Assembly: GCA_019843655.1 (NCBI GenBank)
Contig: JACDQD010000003.1
Coordinates: 2,048,925-2,112,924, forward strand
Length of the DNA stretch: 64,000 nt
DNA from: Lethocerus indicus
Lineage: Eukaryota; Arthropoda; Insecta; Hemiptera; Belostomatidae
Direction of reading: 5' to 3'
The notes beneath the pieces are model-generated. The model did not search any database. It was not told the origin of the DNA and worked only from the letters and a program-made list of their open reading frames with translations. A program made the position numbers and the translations under genes. Shown here one piece after another: positions 12,655-24,330 of this stretch. Numbering within the stretch: the stretch's first letter is position 1; each line of letters begins with the position of its first letter.

Positions 12655-14590
12655 ACTGTATGGCGGCCCTCACCTGGCCAGGTGAGTGGGGATTGACCCC
12701 ACCCACCCACGCCTCTCATTGGCCCACCTGTTTACATCAGTTGGAGTAGTTGGAAATCGATAGTTTTATTAAATTCTAACGTCATTTCTTATGAATATTA
12801 TTAATTATCGTAACAATTTAATTTCATAAATTCTGTCCCCACATTATAATTTATTTAATGGGCTACAAAAATATACCATATTCTATACAAATATAGTCCG
12901 TATACATTGGAAAATTATCTGGTCAAAATTTACTGTGGGGCTACGGAGGTTATCGGGTGTATTCGGTATATCGATCTATACGGGTGAATCGATGTCATCA
13001 ACTTGTTCAATCACTCTTTCCGGTCTCTCACGCTTTAAACAGCACAAAGAAATTAAATTTATCACTTCCATAGTAACTAAAAAAAAAAAATAACCCGCCT
13101 AATTACAAAGGAATGGTCAAAATAAAAAGCACAACCCGTCGGACGCATTAATAAAGGTACGCGATGTGAAAACAACAATGGCTGAATAAGTTGACGACAT
13201 CGATTCAACCGTCTAGATCGATATATCGAATACACCCGATAACCTCCGGAGCCCCTATAGTAAATTTTAATAAATTATTTTTATAGGTAATAATAATTTT
13301 TAGTATGTTTAACAAATCTTACAAAATAAAATACTCGATTAATACGACATAATAAAGAAATGGTTAGGCTCGATTTTACGGCATAAATATTACACCGATT
13401 TAACTTTTGTTTGTTGTATTATACAGTGTTATTCAGTTAACAGCTAGACTGTAAACTGACATAGCGTAGTAGGCCTATTGGCTCCTGGTGACAAGAATGG
13501 AAGTAACCGGATGATTTCACCTGTCGAAGACAAGATGGAGGCGGTCTCACCTGAGCCAATAGGAGAGATCGGTTTTTCTCTCACCTGTCGGTCGTCCAAT
13601 CTGTGCCACCTGTGCGGGAGAGGAGGGGGCGGCCAAGCCCACGTGTGTGGCCGACCCTAAAGGGGGGGGCCACGGTTAGGGGTCGAGTTTATGGCGGGGG
13701 CAGGTAGCCGGCACTACCTGCTCGTCTTCCTCCAGAAGGACAAAGGACCGGCCTTTCGGTCGCATACAAGGGGCTCGCATTACCGGTTTCACATGTCGAT
13801 ACCCCTCCCCGGGCCTTCAGAAATGACAGTGTAACGTTAACCGTGAAGAGGTATCCATGCCATTTGCCCCCCCCCCCGGGTGGAGACGTGCCACCTCCCT
13901 TTCTTCCTTTTGGGCGGCTTGCACGTGTCGGCCGCGCCAGTCCTCTACTTTGAACCTGGGAAAATAGTCCTGCCAACGGCCGTTTCCCTCTATTCTACGC
14001 GGGAAAATAGCCGATTTTCTACGGAACTGAATATTTTATCACGGTCTTAAAATTTACTTCTGTAATAAATAAAATTACCTTGACATCGAGTTTGTGCCCG
14101 AACTTGTTTCACCGATCGCTTATGTTATTCAAACATATGTTTCGTAATAGTTCCTATACCAAGTTGAGAATGTTTAATGGACAAATTTACAGCATAAAAT
14201 GTTTATGCCTATTGAATTGTCTTTCACATACTAACGATAAACGATATCATGATTAAAAGAAAGCCATTTTGTCTAGTGGGACGTACTTTAACAAAATGGA
14301 TGCCCGTTACACCTGAGCCAATAGACAGGTGAGCTGCTTCCACCCACCTGAGACGCCCAATCGGACTGTCTCTGTACCTTTAACTTTAGCAAACTGAGGA
14401 TGAGGATATTTATACGTATTCGTTGTATAAGTATAAATAATATATAAAGAAAAAATAAAATATATAACTGGGACTACCTAAGGAAGAAAATGGCAGCCCA
14501 CAGGTGAGTGGGCCAATTACAGGTGAGTAACTGCCCACTCACCTGTTGCGGCCAATCGGCTGGAGAGTTCACCTGTTCAGGTGGGGGGAG
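12655..14590. promoter_or_regulatory. Dense E-box (CACCTG/CAGGTG) and CCAAT cluster, core part
   Basis: At least 15 copies of CACCTG or its complement lie here, for example at 12671, 12679, 12725, 13518, 13548, 13582, 13607, 14310, 14326, 14345, 14501, 14520, 14540, 14570 and 14578. Random expectation is about one per 2 kb for both strands. CCAAT or CCAATC follows many of them. The composite CACCTGAGCCAATAG occurs at 13548 and 14310. CAGGTG-type E-boxes are bound in animals by Snail/Scratch, ZEB/Zfh1 and E-protein families, and CCAAT by NF-Y. A regulatory role is inferred. An ancient repeat with these words as its internal units is the main alternative. Confidence 0.4.
12925..13268. mobile_element. 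Fold-back / MITE-like element, 344 bp with about 85 bp inverted repeats
   Basis: The left arm (12,925 to about 13,010) and the reverse complement of the right arm (about 13,183 to 13,268) match almost throughout. Both begin AAAATTTACT and share GGAGGTTATCGGGTGTATTC, TATATCGATCTA and TGAATCGATGT. I see only one small gap and a handful of mismatches. The centre of about 170 bp has no open frame and holds an A11 run at 13,080. No transposase is encoded and no clear target-site duplication is visible, so the superfamily cannot be assigned. Confidence 0.75.
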
Positions 14591-17219
14591 GCTTGGATGG
14601 GTGCGACCCGTTGGGTCACCCAGGTAGGGACCCCGGCCATTCCTCACCGTCCCCTTCTACCTGCTCCCTTCCCTCAACGACAAAGGACACCTTGGCTCCA
14701 GGATCACTGGAACCTGTCCACCGACCCCCGCACAAAAGCCCAGGATATATTATGTTACGCCCCCGTCCCCTTCAAGGTATCTGACGTCTACTTCCTTCGG
14801 AAAACGTGTCGTCCGTTCGTTATTTTCACGACCCTCGGACCTGCCCGATAATAACAGTTAACGTGCAGTTAAAGCTTGTATAGTGGCCATCGGTCGTTAT
14901 TTATGACCGCCGTTTCATAGTGAAACACTTCTCGGTGAAATCTATCGCTATGAAAATTTCTCACGAGTTTTCTTTCATAACCGTCCCCGGAGAATTCATT
15001 ATCGTTATATAACAGCCCCTACATTTATTCTGTCTTATTTGCCCGCCCAAAAGCATTTTAAAGTTATATTTATATAGACAATTGTAGGAATAATTTCGAC
15101 ACCTTAAATAGTCCTATTTGGTTCGCATAAAATTTACTCGAAGCATATTGTTCCCTAAGAATAATATCTCGATTTATTAATGATGAGAGTAGAGATAACT
15201 TGTGTATGTTGCGTATATTTAATTTAATCTGTATTAAAATGAAATCTGAAACATGGGATATTAGTCTACTGTGTTATTATATATGTTCTTTCTGTAGGGA
15301 GAGAGAGGATTCCTATTTACAGCAAGTAATATTAAGAGTAAAACTAATAATAGGCCCTAACGTAACTTTTATTTTATTAATTAGTAGTTAATAATAATAC
15401 CGAGGTATACACTTATAAAACTTTAGTTTTGTCGGCTCCGAATCACTAAATCTAATTTCCTTCCATGAAATGGCGTAATGTGAAAACAATCTTACAAAAA
15501 ATAACTTCAACGATAATATCGCAGTGCTGTGGGCGCCGCATTTTTCAGTAGTCGTTGATAAAATGGATTCAGAAAAGGGCAATAAAAATGAACGTGGATC
15601 AAATTGACGGCGGGGGGACTTTCGAATTAAAGTCTGTCCGACTAAAGGAGGTCGTACAAAATGGTTCCGCGAAACCGAGTGGCCGGGGGTGGATTAGTCG
15701 CGGTGTGGGGGCCGCCGGTGAACCCCATATATACATATATATATGTAATATACAATCTCCATAAAAGCCTTATATAGGAACCATTGTCGGAATCCCTCGG
15801 CTATGGGCCCGGTGCGTTAATACGACGTATGAGTCATAGACAGATAGGAAGGTGGGACGGCCAACAGGGCGGAAACATCCACCCTTGACGGTTTTATTGA
15901 TTGCATCCACCCTCTTTGCCACGGTTTTATGATTAATAGCCGCCGGGGGTTGACTAGAGTGGCTCTTCTTCTTCAGTGTGCACCACTCTCGCTCGGTGGT
16001 GACCCTCTCCCCTCACAGAACTTATACTTCATACTTTCCCACAACACCTCGACACGCTCAGCTAGCGACTGCGGTACGAGGGAGACGGTTGTTTTTAAAT
16101 ACAATCGTGCTACCGACGACGGTGACGATCCGAAAGCAATAAAAAATTAGTTCTCTTTTAGCGACTGTGGCCCGTGACCGATAGGAGTAGGATATTTTAA
16201 ATACAGTATAACAGTCATAATAACGTTAAGAATCTGAAAGCTGTTCTCACGGTATGATCTCATAGTTGCGAATCTATGGCAGGAGAAATTTAATTATATT
16301 TAGCCAATTTTGACGTACCAAATGGCTCCTTGAGGACCAGTTCTCCGGCATCGCGAATCGAATGATTCAAAACTATTTTCGGATCCTTTTATTTAGCCGG
16401 TGGCACTTTGAATGGTGGTGACCCACTGCGTTTTTAAGAGTGGGGGGGGGGATGGAGAAGCATCAAAGTCCAATAATATATATCACCCCCGCGGAGAACT
16501 GGGGGGGGGCTTCGCTCCCCCCCTCCGTCTAGCTCCTTCCCGCTTCTCTCTTTCCTTTATCAGTGCCCCCCTTTTTTTGTTTTATTTACTCGGCAGTTTC
16601 CCGAAAGATTTACGGCGGTCCGTCCACCGTAATACAGCCGCCTCTTCTATACGACCGTCGAGCAGGAAAGTCGTATTTTCAAACTACTCGGGGGGTGTGC
16701 GGGGGTGGCGACGAGGGGAGGAATATTGAGGTATATTGCCGGGCTATAAGGACAGTCTCGGGCGGCTCCTTTCAACATCGACTAAATCTCGGATGAAAGC
16801 ATTTTGTTAATAATCGAGATAACCGCGCTACGTCGATTTCATTCAAACTATTTGCTAAGGTGTCCGCTTATAGGTTTAATGGAGGCCCGATTATGATTTG
16901 CAAAAGGTAAAAAAGGTTTCAGTTATGTTTTGGATTCATTTTCAGTTTGAAGGGACACCACTAAACAATGATCTTACGTCGATAGTAGTACTGCCGGAGA
17001 ATTTAAACAAAAAGCATTTACTATTCGAATATTTCATTTTTCTAATTATATTTAGTTTAAGAAGCCACTAAATCCCCTGGCGTTTGAAATATGTTTTTGT
17101 AATTAGCAGGCTAAAAGTCCGCTATTTCATGGAACCGCTTTTCCTAAAATATCCTGGAAACCTAAGTTTCAAAATTAAATTTGCGGAACCGTAGTAGTAA
17201 ATTAGGAGAATATTATCTA

Positions 17220-18340
17220 AAACCGGCACGATTATGGATGCAAGATGGAGGAAGCCAGTTTCCGCCGGGAAAATTACAGGCGCGTTGTTACCTTTAACTG
17301 TTGGAAACTGACGATTCCTAATAATAATACGAAAAAAGTTAATATTTTGTAAATTAAACCGTACTTTTTTAATTCGGCGATTAAATAAAACGGAGACTAC
17401 GTATCCGTGTCCGTCCAAAATGGATGGAAGTTTCGGCCGGGCCAATTACAGGTGAATGGCTTACCTGTGAGGACCAATCACCTTGCACGCTCCCCCATTA
17501 GCCTAAGAAGGATGTGTGACCCTGCCCAACCTTCCCTACCCCAGGTTAACCCCCCGGGACATTCCTTACGGACCTCCCTCCCTTATACCTGCTCTTCTCC
17601 AAGGTTCGACATACCACTAACCGAACGTGAGGTTTGAAGGATCTGCTAAATGTAATTGATCGCTGGGCAAGAGAGTTTCCCACTGTAGATTCGACTGTAT
17701 GTTGGTTTTCTGAGCGGAAATTAAACTTTGTATTTTCTTTATTTTCTAAATTCTTTAGGTAGCGGAGCGAAGATTGAAGCTTAGGTAGGAGTGTTTGGTC
17801 GGGCTATAAAAGCTGTTGAAGGTCGCCAACATGCCTAGCCGCGACCTTTGACCCTCTACAAACCCGTTCTCTGGGCACTACTACGCTCTCTAGTTCTTTT
17901 GTCGAGGGAACATATTTTCTCATTTCACATTAACCGGGTACACATTTTGTATCTCCCAGCAAGAGACAATTACGGACCGCCGTTCATCTGTATTTCGCTC
18001 GACGCAATTTATGCTTTTGATTTTGTGAATTCGAATACCGTACCGGAAAAACAAAGTTTAAACAAAAATCAGGAGCCCTGTGCGGGTCATAAAGCAATGC
18101 GACTACAATTCTCGAGGCGGACTTTAAGAAAATCCCTATACTGGGTAATTAGGTTAAGTTAAGTCATGAAATAGATTAGGGCTCAGTTTAAATCGCACAT
18201 AATATGCCGTGAATCTGAGTTAAGGGTATTATGCTCGGTGAGCGTGGCGCCATGGCGTCAACCTGGTCGCCAGTATTGAGATGGCGGTTCACCTGACAGG
18301 TGGCCCAATCGGAGCGGGCCTATCTACCTGGCAAGGTGCG
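17220..18340. promoter_or_regulatory. Outlying E-box/CCAAT modules
   Basis: GGCCAATTACAGGTGA at 17441-17456 repeats the word at 14511-14526. A diverged relative (AAAATTACAGGCG) is at 17270. CACCTGACAGGTG at 18290-18302 is a near-palindromic E-box pair followed by CCAATC. Each module is preceded by an AAAATGG/AAGATGG/GAGATGG word, a weak YY1-type resemblance. The spacing suggests copies of one dispersed unit. Confidence 0.35.
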
Positions 18341-18609
18341 CATGCCCCGGGCTTACCCTCCGATTACCGCCAGCCACCGCCATTAAACTTACTCTTGCAC
18401 CTGGCACACGCAGAGAGCAAACCGCAAATTATCTATATATCAATTCTACATATTCAGTGTTATTAAAGAGTATGTCAAGGGCGGGGAGGGGTTTCGTACA
18501 TTCGGCACTGTTTTCGCCCACAAATTTCATTTCAACAATGCATTCCTAAAAGCCGAAGATTAATTTAAAAAAACATAAAATTGGTATACTGCAGGTTCGT
18601 GATGTTTCT

Positions 18610-18720
18610 GTCTCCTCTCGCTGGTTTGGTCTTTTGCTAGACCGGTTTCGGCTGCTCGCCATCTTCAGTAGCGGTGTTAGTCACTGTTAGCACTTTGGAT
18701 GTTTTGGGCATCCTCAAAAC
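18610..18720 (-). mobile_element. Degraded dispersed repeat, copy 1 (carries the hammerhead-like motif)
   Basis: On the minus strand the hammerhead-like unit is followed by AAAAGACCAAACC. This is shared in altered form with the copies at 24.27 kb (AAAAGACAAAACC) and 42.84 kb (AAAAGATCGAAAC). Upstream, GGTTTTGAGGATGCCC resembles GGTTTTGAACATGCCG beside the 42.84 kb copy. No reverse transcriptase or nuclease frame is seen nearby, so these look like short, dead or non-autonomous copies. Outer edges are not resolved. Confidence 0.5.
18636..18672 (-). ncRNA. Minimal hammerhead-ribozyme-like motif (type I, very short stem III)
   Basis: Read on the minus strand the 37 nt run is: GCTA (stem I), CTGAAGA (matches the catalytic core CUGANGA), an unpaired T, GGC-GAGCA-GCC (stem II and loop), GAA, then ACCGGT (stem III positions), C (cleavage position 17), and TAGC, which pairs with the opening GCTA. 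All conserved hammerhead core blocks are present in order. ACCGGT is self-complementary, so stem III could form as a dimer. Minimal hammerheads of this kind are known from Penelope-like retroelements and related small retroelements. The odd point is the extra T between the core and stem II. Degenerate copies at 24.27 and 42.84 kb show that it belongs to a repeat family. Catalysis is not demonstrated. Confidence 0.45.
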
Positions 18721-18724
18721 CAAA

Positions 18725-21700
18725 GACCACAAAACAGGTATATTAAATAAAATTGATAATTAGAAAATTTATTATAACAATTCTGCGGTTAGGAGCGTGG
18801 GTTTGGTTGCGGTGTATACCGCGCAAATCTAGTGACAGAAAACGACTAAGGTGAGAAACCGAAATCGAGAACCATGAAAATTTCTATCTCGGCAAACTGT
18901 TTGTGTTTTCAAATGTACAAGGTGTTTACCGAAACGCGGTCTCTGCAAAACCGTCGGTACAGTCGAACACCTCCTTTTAGTTGAATTTATGACCGTCGTG
19001 TAAGAATACCGCAGGGGAAGAAAAATCTAAATTCGACTGTAGGAGTGTGCACAAATATTGTGCAGATTCTTTTGTGAAGGAATTCCGAACGCACTTTTAG
19101 ACGGCTTCACAAATTCAACCGGGGCCCGCGATTGACCGCCTCCGCTCGGTACGGTCCGGAGGAATATTTTCACGCGGCGAGCGTAACCGGTGGCGGGCAG
19201 TTCCCGCGTTGAACATTCTAAATTAATGAAATACGGCCTCCGTGGGGGAGGGGGTGCTGTGGCGGGGGGCGGTGAGGAATGCCGCCCTACTACCTACCGC
19301 AGTGTGTCTACCCCGGTGGCAATATATAGTTGCTTAGTGGCGACAATTTGTTCTCCGCGCGAAACATCAACGCTCCTCGTACATAGCGGCAGGGCGGTGG
19401 TGCCTGTACAGCCGCGGGCGTATATCGTCGTCACTGTCCGACAGTTGGCCGTCATTTTTCCCCACTCTCCGCCCCCCACAATCGACTACCTCGGGGTCAA
19501 AATACCCGTTGTGTATAATTTACAATACTAAATATAGTCCCGCGCCTTATTTTGCCTTCGGTAACACTGTAATTTGTTGAAATATGACGCAAAAATCAGT
19601 TGATTAAACTCTAAGTTCGTTACCTTCGGTGTCAGCCCTGAACAGCTGTTCACATCAAAAAGCGGAGTTATAACGTCAATTGCCTATTTGGTCTTGAATT
19701 AGGTATAGCCTCATCGCTTTATCCACTACACATCCTATACATACAAATACTTTATTTTCAATAGGTAAAAAAAAATTTAAATTATATTGGAATAAAAATT
19801 TACAGGCGATTGAAGTCCGGTTTAGTTGTTGAATCGTGTCTGACCCGGGTTCGAATATCCCGTTCGTAAACCGGGTAAATTTAAACTCATTAAACGAAGA
19901 GGAGTATATTCATTGGAATAACGCTGCTATTTCAATGGAAAACCGGGGGTGTTCCCGTAGCGGCGTTATTACGCAACTTTATGTTCCCGGCTTGGGAGGA
20001 TGAACAGGAAATTTGATACTGTTGATTTGTACCCCTCACCGCGGTTTTATACCGTATAGAATTCTATTTCCTATAAGCCGTTTTACTTCGGCTTATGGCC
20101 TCTCGTCGTTGTAAGTAGCAGCCTAATAGAAACGATACAGTCTTTATTATTTATTCGTGCTATTCATTAATGCGTCAAATGTGGCAGGTTAAAACGCAGG
20201 TTGAAACTTATTTTTCGGCGAAGTACTTTAATTACAACATTTTAGTTTCATTTAGTGCTTGGTGTTTATTTAGCAGAATCAATCTGCACTTATTGTTAAG
20301 TGATAGTAACTCAGAAAATAAGATATAATTTTAGAAAATGTGAAACTGTAAACTGCAAGTGATTTTACGTTCAGGTAGGAATACACGCATCTAATTTGAC
20401 TGTACCAAATAGTTTTCATTTCATTTTACGCCCATTGTTGAATTATATCGTTCATTACAAACTCGATTTACTTGAGTGAATTTCAAGGAGGAGCCTAAGT
20501 GTAGGCGGTGGGTCCATATATGTCCTGTCCCCGTCTGTGCGGGGCGTCTCTGTTTCTCTCGGCCGCTATCTCAGCTCCTCCCATATACTACTCCACTTTT
20601 TTTTTTACAGTCCATCAAACCTCAAGAGCTTTGAGCCTGTTTTACATTATCGGCTTGTCCCGGTGCTAATCACTAGACGCGCGAGTACGAGGGCCGTTAT
20701 CAGTTTCTATCACTAATCGGAACGCACCGCCCTCTCACTATAGTCAACAACGCCTGTTTCCTCTCCCATAACGTGCTCAGTAAATACAAATGTACACTCC
20801 TTACCAGCAGGAAAGATATTCATTTCTTTATTCCATGTGTACATATGTTTCAAGGCATATAAGTCGGACGTGACTGCTGTTAAGTTAAAACTACTTACCT
20901 AGTACCTTGATTTATTTACCTTTATTTATTACAATAATCTGCCAGGATTTGGAATATCTTGGTACACTATGATTGTAGTGTTACTGAGCCGGCACCAGAT
21001 ATATTAATCGATTTAGGTTGGGCGAGAATTACAGCATTAATCACTGTGAGATTAGCGGACGATTTCAAATCAGTCTTGTTCCAATGATCATCACCTATTT
21101 CACATATGTTTTATTCATAAATACCCAATGCAAGGCATTAACATCATAAAATTACAAATGTACCAATTTAAGCTCAATAAACTGCAGTAATTCATAAAAG
21201 CCATTGCGAATCTCCTCGTAATTCTCAACAAGAATGCAACGCGGCGGTAATATTTCACGTTTTCGAAAATTGAGGAGAATTTATATATAGAAATTGTATC
21301 TCGGTAGTTATACACAATTGATAAACTAGATTACCAGAATTTTCCCCGGTAACCATTTTCCTCTGGAGACCATTGATTGTGTGGGAACAGGTGGGAATGA
21401 AGTAAGGTGTTCTGGGGGTGGGGCTCAGGTTCTCCCACCTGTTCGAACCGACCAATCGCCCAACTCTGCCCAACCTCGAGTGGGGGCAGCAACAAGGCCG
21501 GCCACAATGGCAACAATAATGCCGGTGTCGGAATAACGACTATTGTTTATCGCTGGGAAAATGGTAGGAGCTTGGAGGAGATAGGAGGGAGGGCCCCGGC
21601 TCTATTGGGCGTAGTTGGAGATAAGGTGGCCCGCCCGTGGGTGAGGGGGGGCGGTGGCCTTATCTCAGGGTGCCGGGTACCGCCGTTGGCAGATATGGAC

Positions 21701-24260
21701 CGTCCCGACAGATATGGACCTTTTTTTCCCGAAAAGAAAATACATCAATCAAGGGAAGAAGAGCCACCAGCCTGCTAGTTGTGCTCCACCCCCCCCCCAA
21801 CCAGGCCACTGCTAACAGGATGGCGACAAAAAAATATAGTGGGAACGCTCGTCTCCTTCTGGCAATTCAAATCAGTGCCTCCCACTCATTTTCCCCGATA
21901 TCGAGCCGGGTTTTAACGCGCTGAAGCGTTAAAAAAATTACTTGTATCGCTTGGGGAACTATTCAACTCAATTTATACCATATTGTCGCTCTATTCCAGT
22001 CACAGACCCCAACACTATTACTACCGGGACTATTACAAATATTAAAACATACATAGTTGTTGGCAGTCTTCCTAAAATAAACCGCGACCTGATATTTTTA
22101 AATCATTATGATTACCTATTTAAACGGATTGAACGACAGGGAGTTGTAAAGTCCTGAAATCTCAATGGAATTATATTCTGTTATTTGTCTCTAAAACAAC
22201 GTCCAGATATCTAAAACCTCCGTATGAATGAAAGTAGGTTTAGGGAAGAATAGTAATTTAATTAATAAATAACAGATTATTGTAGCGAACCCAAAAGGAA
22301 TGTATTGTCCATGTTCGCTAAACACTCCGGTTTTCTATTATAATTTTCGCCATTATAAATATCTTAAAGTCCCACTACCTACGTATATAAATGTAGAATG
22401 GCCTTCGGACTGATATGCTTGTATTGACCAACATTTGTATATTGTTAAAGATATCCTATCCACACCTGAAGATACCCGGTTGGAATACCGGTGCCCGATC
22501 GGTTTTACCTTCAATTAAAATTTTTAAAATACAGTTCCGGCAATAATTTCTTCCGAAATAGAGTTTTATTTCGTTGCAGTTGTTCGAGAACAAGATACGA
22601 GGGGGTAGAAATATTTTTTTTGTCAGATATTTTTGTGAGTGGATGAGGAGGAGGAGGTGTTTTGGTCGGTGCGAGACCTGCTGGTTAACGGGTTAGTGAG
22701 GTCGGCGGGGGCGACATGTGGGCTCCAGATGTGTGTTACACCTCGGGCTGCGGGCTACCTGCCGGGGGGGGGGGCCCTGACCACCCGCCATAATCCCTAG
22801 CCGGGCCTCGCTCTCACGTACCCACGAACATCCTCCAGCCCCCACTATATACCAAACCGCCATCACCTTCCCGCACTAGTCATGAGCAAAAACTTGTACC
22901 GAAATCCTCTCTCTGTTTTTATCTTCTCCCTTGTTTCTCTCTCTCCCTCCCTCTGGCTCCTTCCTGCCCCTTTGACGACTGACATCCTGCCGACCTAACT
23001 TAATCTCCACCTCGTTTCCTCTGTCGGCCCAGTTCCTTTTCGCCACTGGTTTTCGTCCGAAAACGGACGGCGGTCCGGAAATTCGATTTAAACTCATCGC
23101 GAAAGGAAATTACTTCCTATTTATTTTTTCATTAATTATAATATACGTAATAATATATTTTTATTGTGCATAACGTACACTATGCGGCGTTATACTATAG
23201 GGAACAAGACAGAAAATCATATTCATAAATATTAATTAAATCGTATTAGGCATATAACGATGATTATTCTTACTTGTAAATTGAAACTGCAAGTCTCAGA
23301 ATTAATAAAATATTTGAAATTTCATACGATTTTCCAAAACATTATCAGAACCATGTCTTGTGTTGTTTGCTGTTAAATCCGACTGATTTAAATCTTAAAG
23401 TTCTAATCCATGAAATGAATTACCTATTTCGTTTCATAAATAATAAAAACTTGTCGTTGTCTCAACACTGTATTATTTATTAAATCTTCCATTAAACTTC
23501 AGCATTTTCATCGCTAAAGTTCTATTTGGTTTGTGCGCGGACACACCTCTTTTGTTACCTCGAGAGTGTTTTTTCATTATTATATTCTATATATTCAGTG
23601 AATTGTCGTTCAATGATTGGAAACAATTGTAGCGATAATAGGAAGAAGGGCGCGGATACTGGTTGCTATCTGTATGCCTGGGTTGCCCACCGTAAATAGT
23701 GCTATCTTAATTTGGTGAAGTGTTCATCCGAGTCGGTTCTAGCTGGGACAACCTTGTCATTGCTTTATCATTATCTCATTCTCAGGGGTCTCCTTCCCTG
23801 CCCCTAGCCCTCCTCCTCCATATCTCCTGCCGCCCCTGTACACAATTCACCGAAATCCGGTGGACAAAACGTGCCACTTCCTTAGTCACGTCCGTTATCC
23901 ACTACATGTCCACAACCTTATATTTTACAACGTTTATTATCAATTTAAACCCCTCGATTGTCGTTGTTAAATTCCATCCATATTAAAAATAAGGGGTGCA
24001 GAAAATATAAATATACATATCATTGAATTTGTGTTAAAAGCGAGCGAAACAATAAATACCCATAATAGCTACATATTCGTACCCCTAATTCGTTTAATAA
24101 AAACTACCGGTAATAATTGTCACAAACTAGTTGAACTTATGCCGGCTGAGTGAAAAGTAACAACAAAAGAAGAAAAATAGACCCCGGATATGCAGAGTGC
24201 ATGAAAAGTGCAGGCAGGACGGCCAATAGGTGATGGGTCCAAGTGATTCACCAACCTACT
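18725..24260. other. Non-coding
   Basis: This stretch holds the nested inverted repeat at 19.82 kb, an E-box pair (CAGGTG 21388, CACCTG 21436) with CCAATC, and C/G homopolymers near 22.76 kb. No supported gene. Confidence 0.6.
19816..19875. repeat. Nested inverted repeat (CCGGTTTA/TAAACCGG)
   Basis: CCGGTTTA at 19817-19824 pairs with TAAACCGG at 19867-19874. Between them CGGG and CCCG enclose TTCGAATAT. This gives a two-level fold of about 60 nt. It looks superficially like a tRNA T-arm, but its loop is nine bases and no A-box is seen. Confidence 0.4.
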
Positions 24261-24264
24261 GGCG

Positions 24265-24330
24265 GAATGCTACCGATGGTGGCGAGCAGCCGAAAGCGGT
24301 CTAGGGAAAAGACAAAACCGGTGAGACAAA
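24265..24330 (+). mobile_element. Degraded dispersed repeat, copy 2
   Basis: It shares GCTAC, then TGGCGAGCAGCCGAAA, then CGGTCTAG and AAAAGAC with the 18.6 kb copy, in the same order and spacing but in the opposite orientation. The catalytic CTGAAGA is changed to CCGATGG and the base after GAAA is G rather than C, so this copy should be inactive as a hammerhead. The conserved stem II and flanks show common descent. Confidence 0.5.

Noticed and set aside
19845..19866. GGGTTCGAATATCCC resembling a tRNA T-arm
   Set aside because: The loop would be nine bases, no A-box or anticodon arm lies upstream, and a simpler nested inverted repeat explains it.
20372..20380. TTCAG|GTAGGA as a second ratchet point
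   Set aside because: The upstream pyrimidine tract is weak and the donor is poor.
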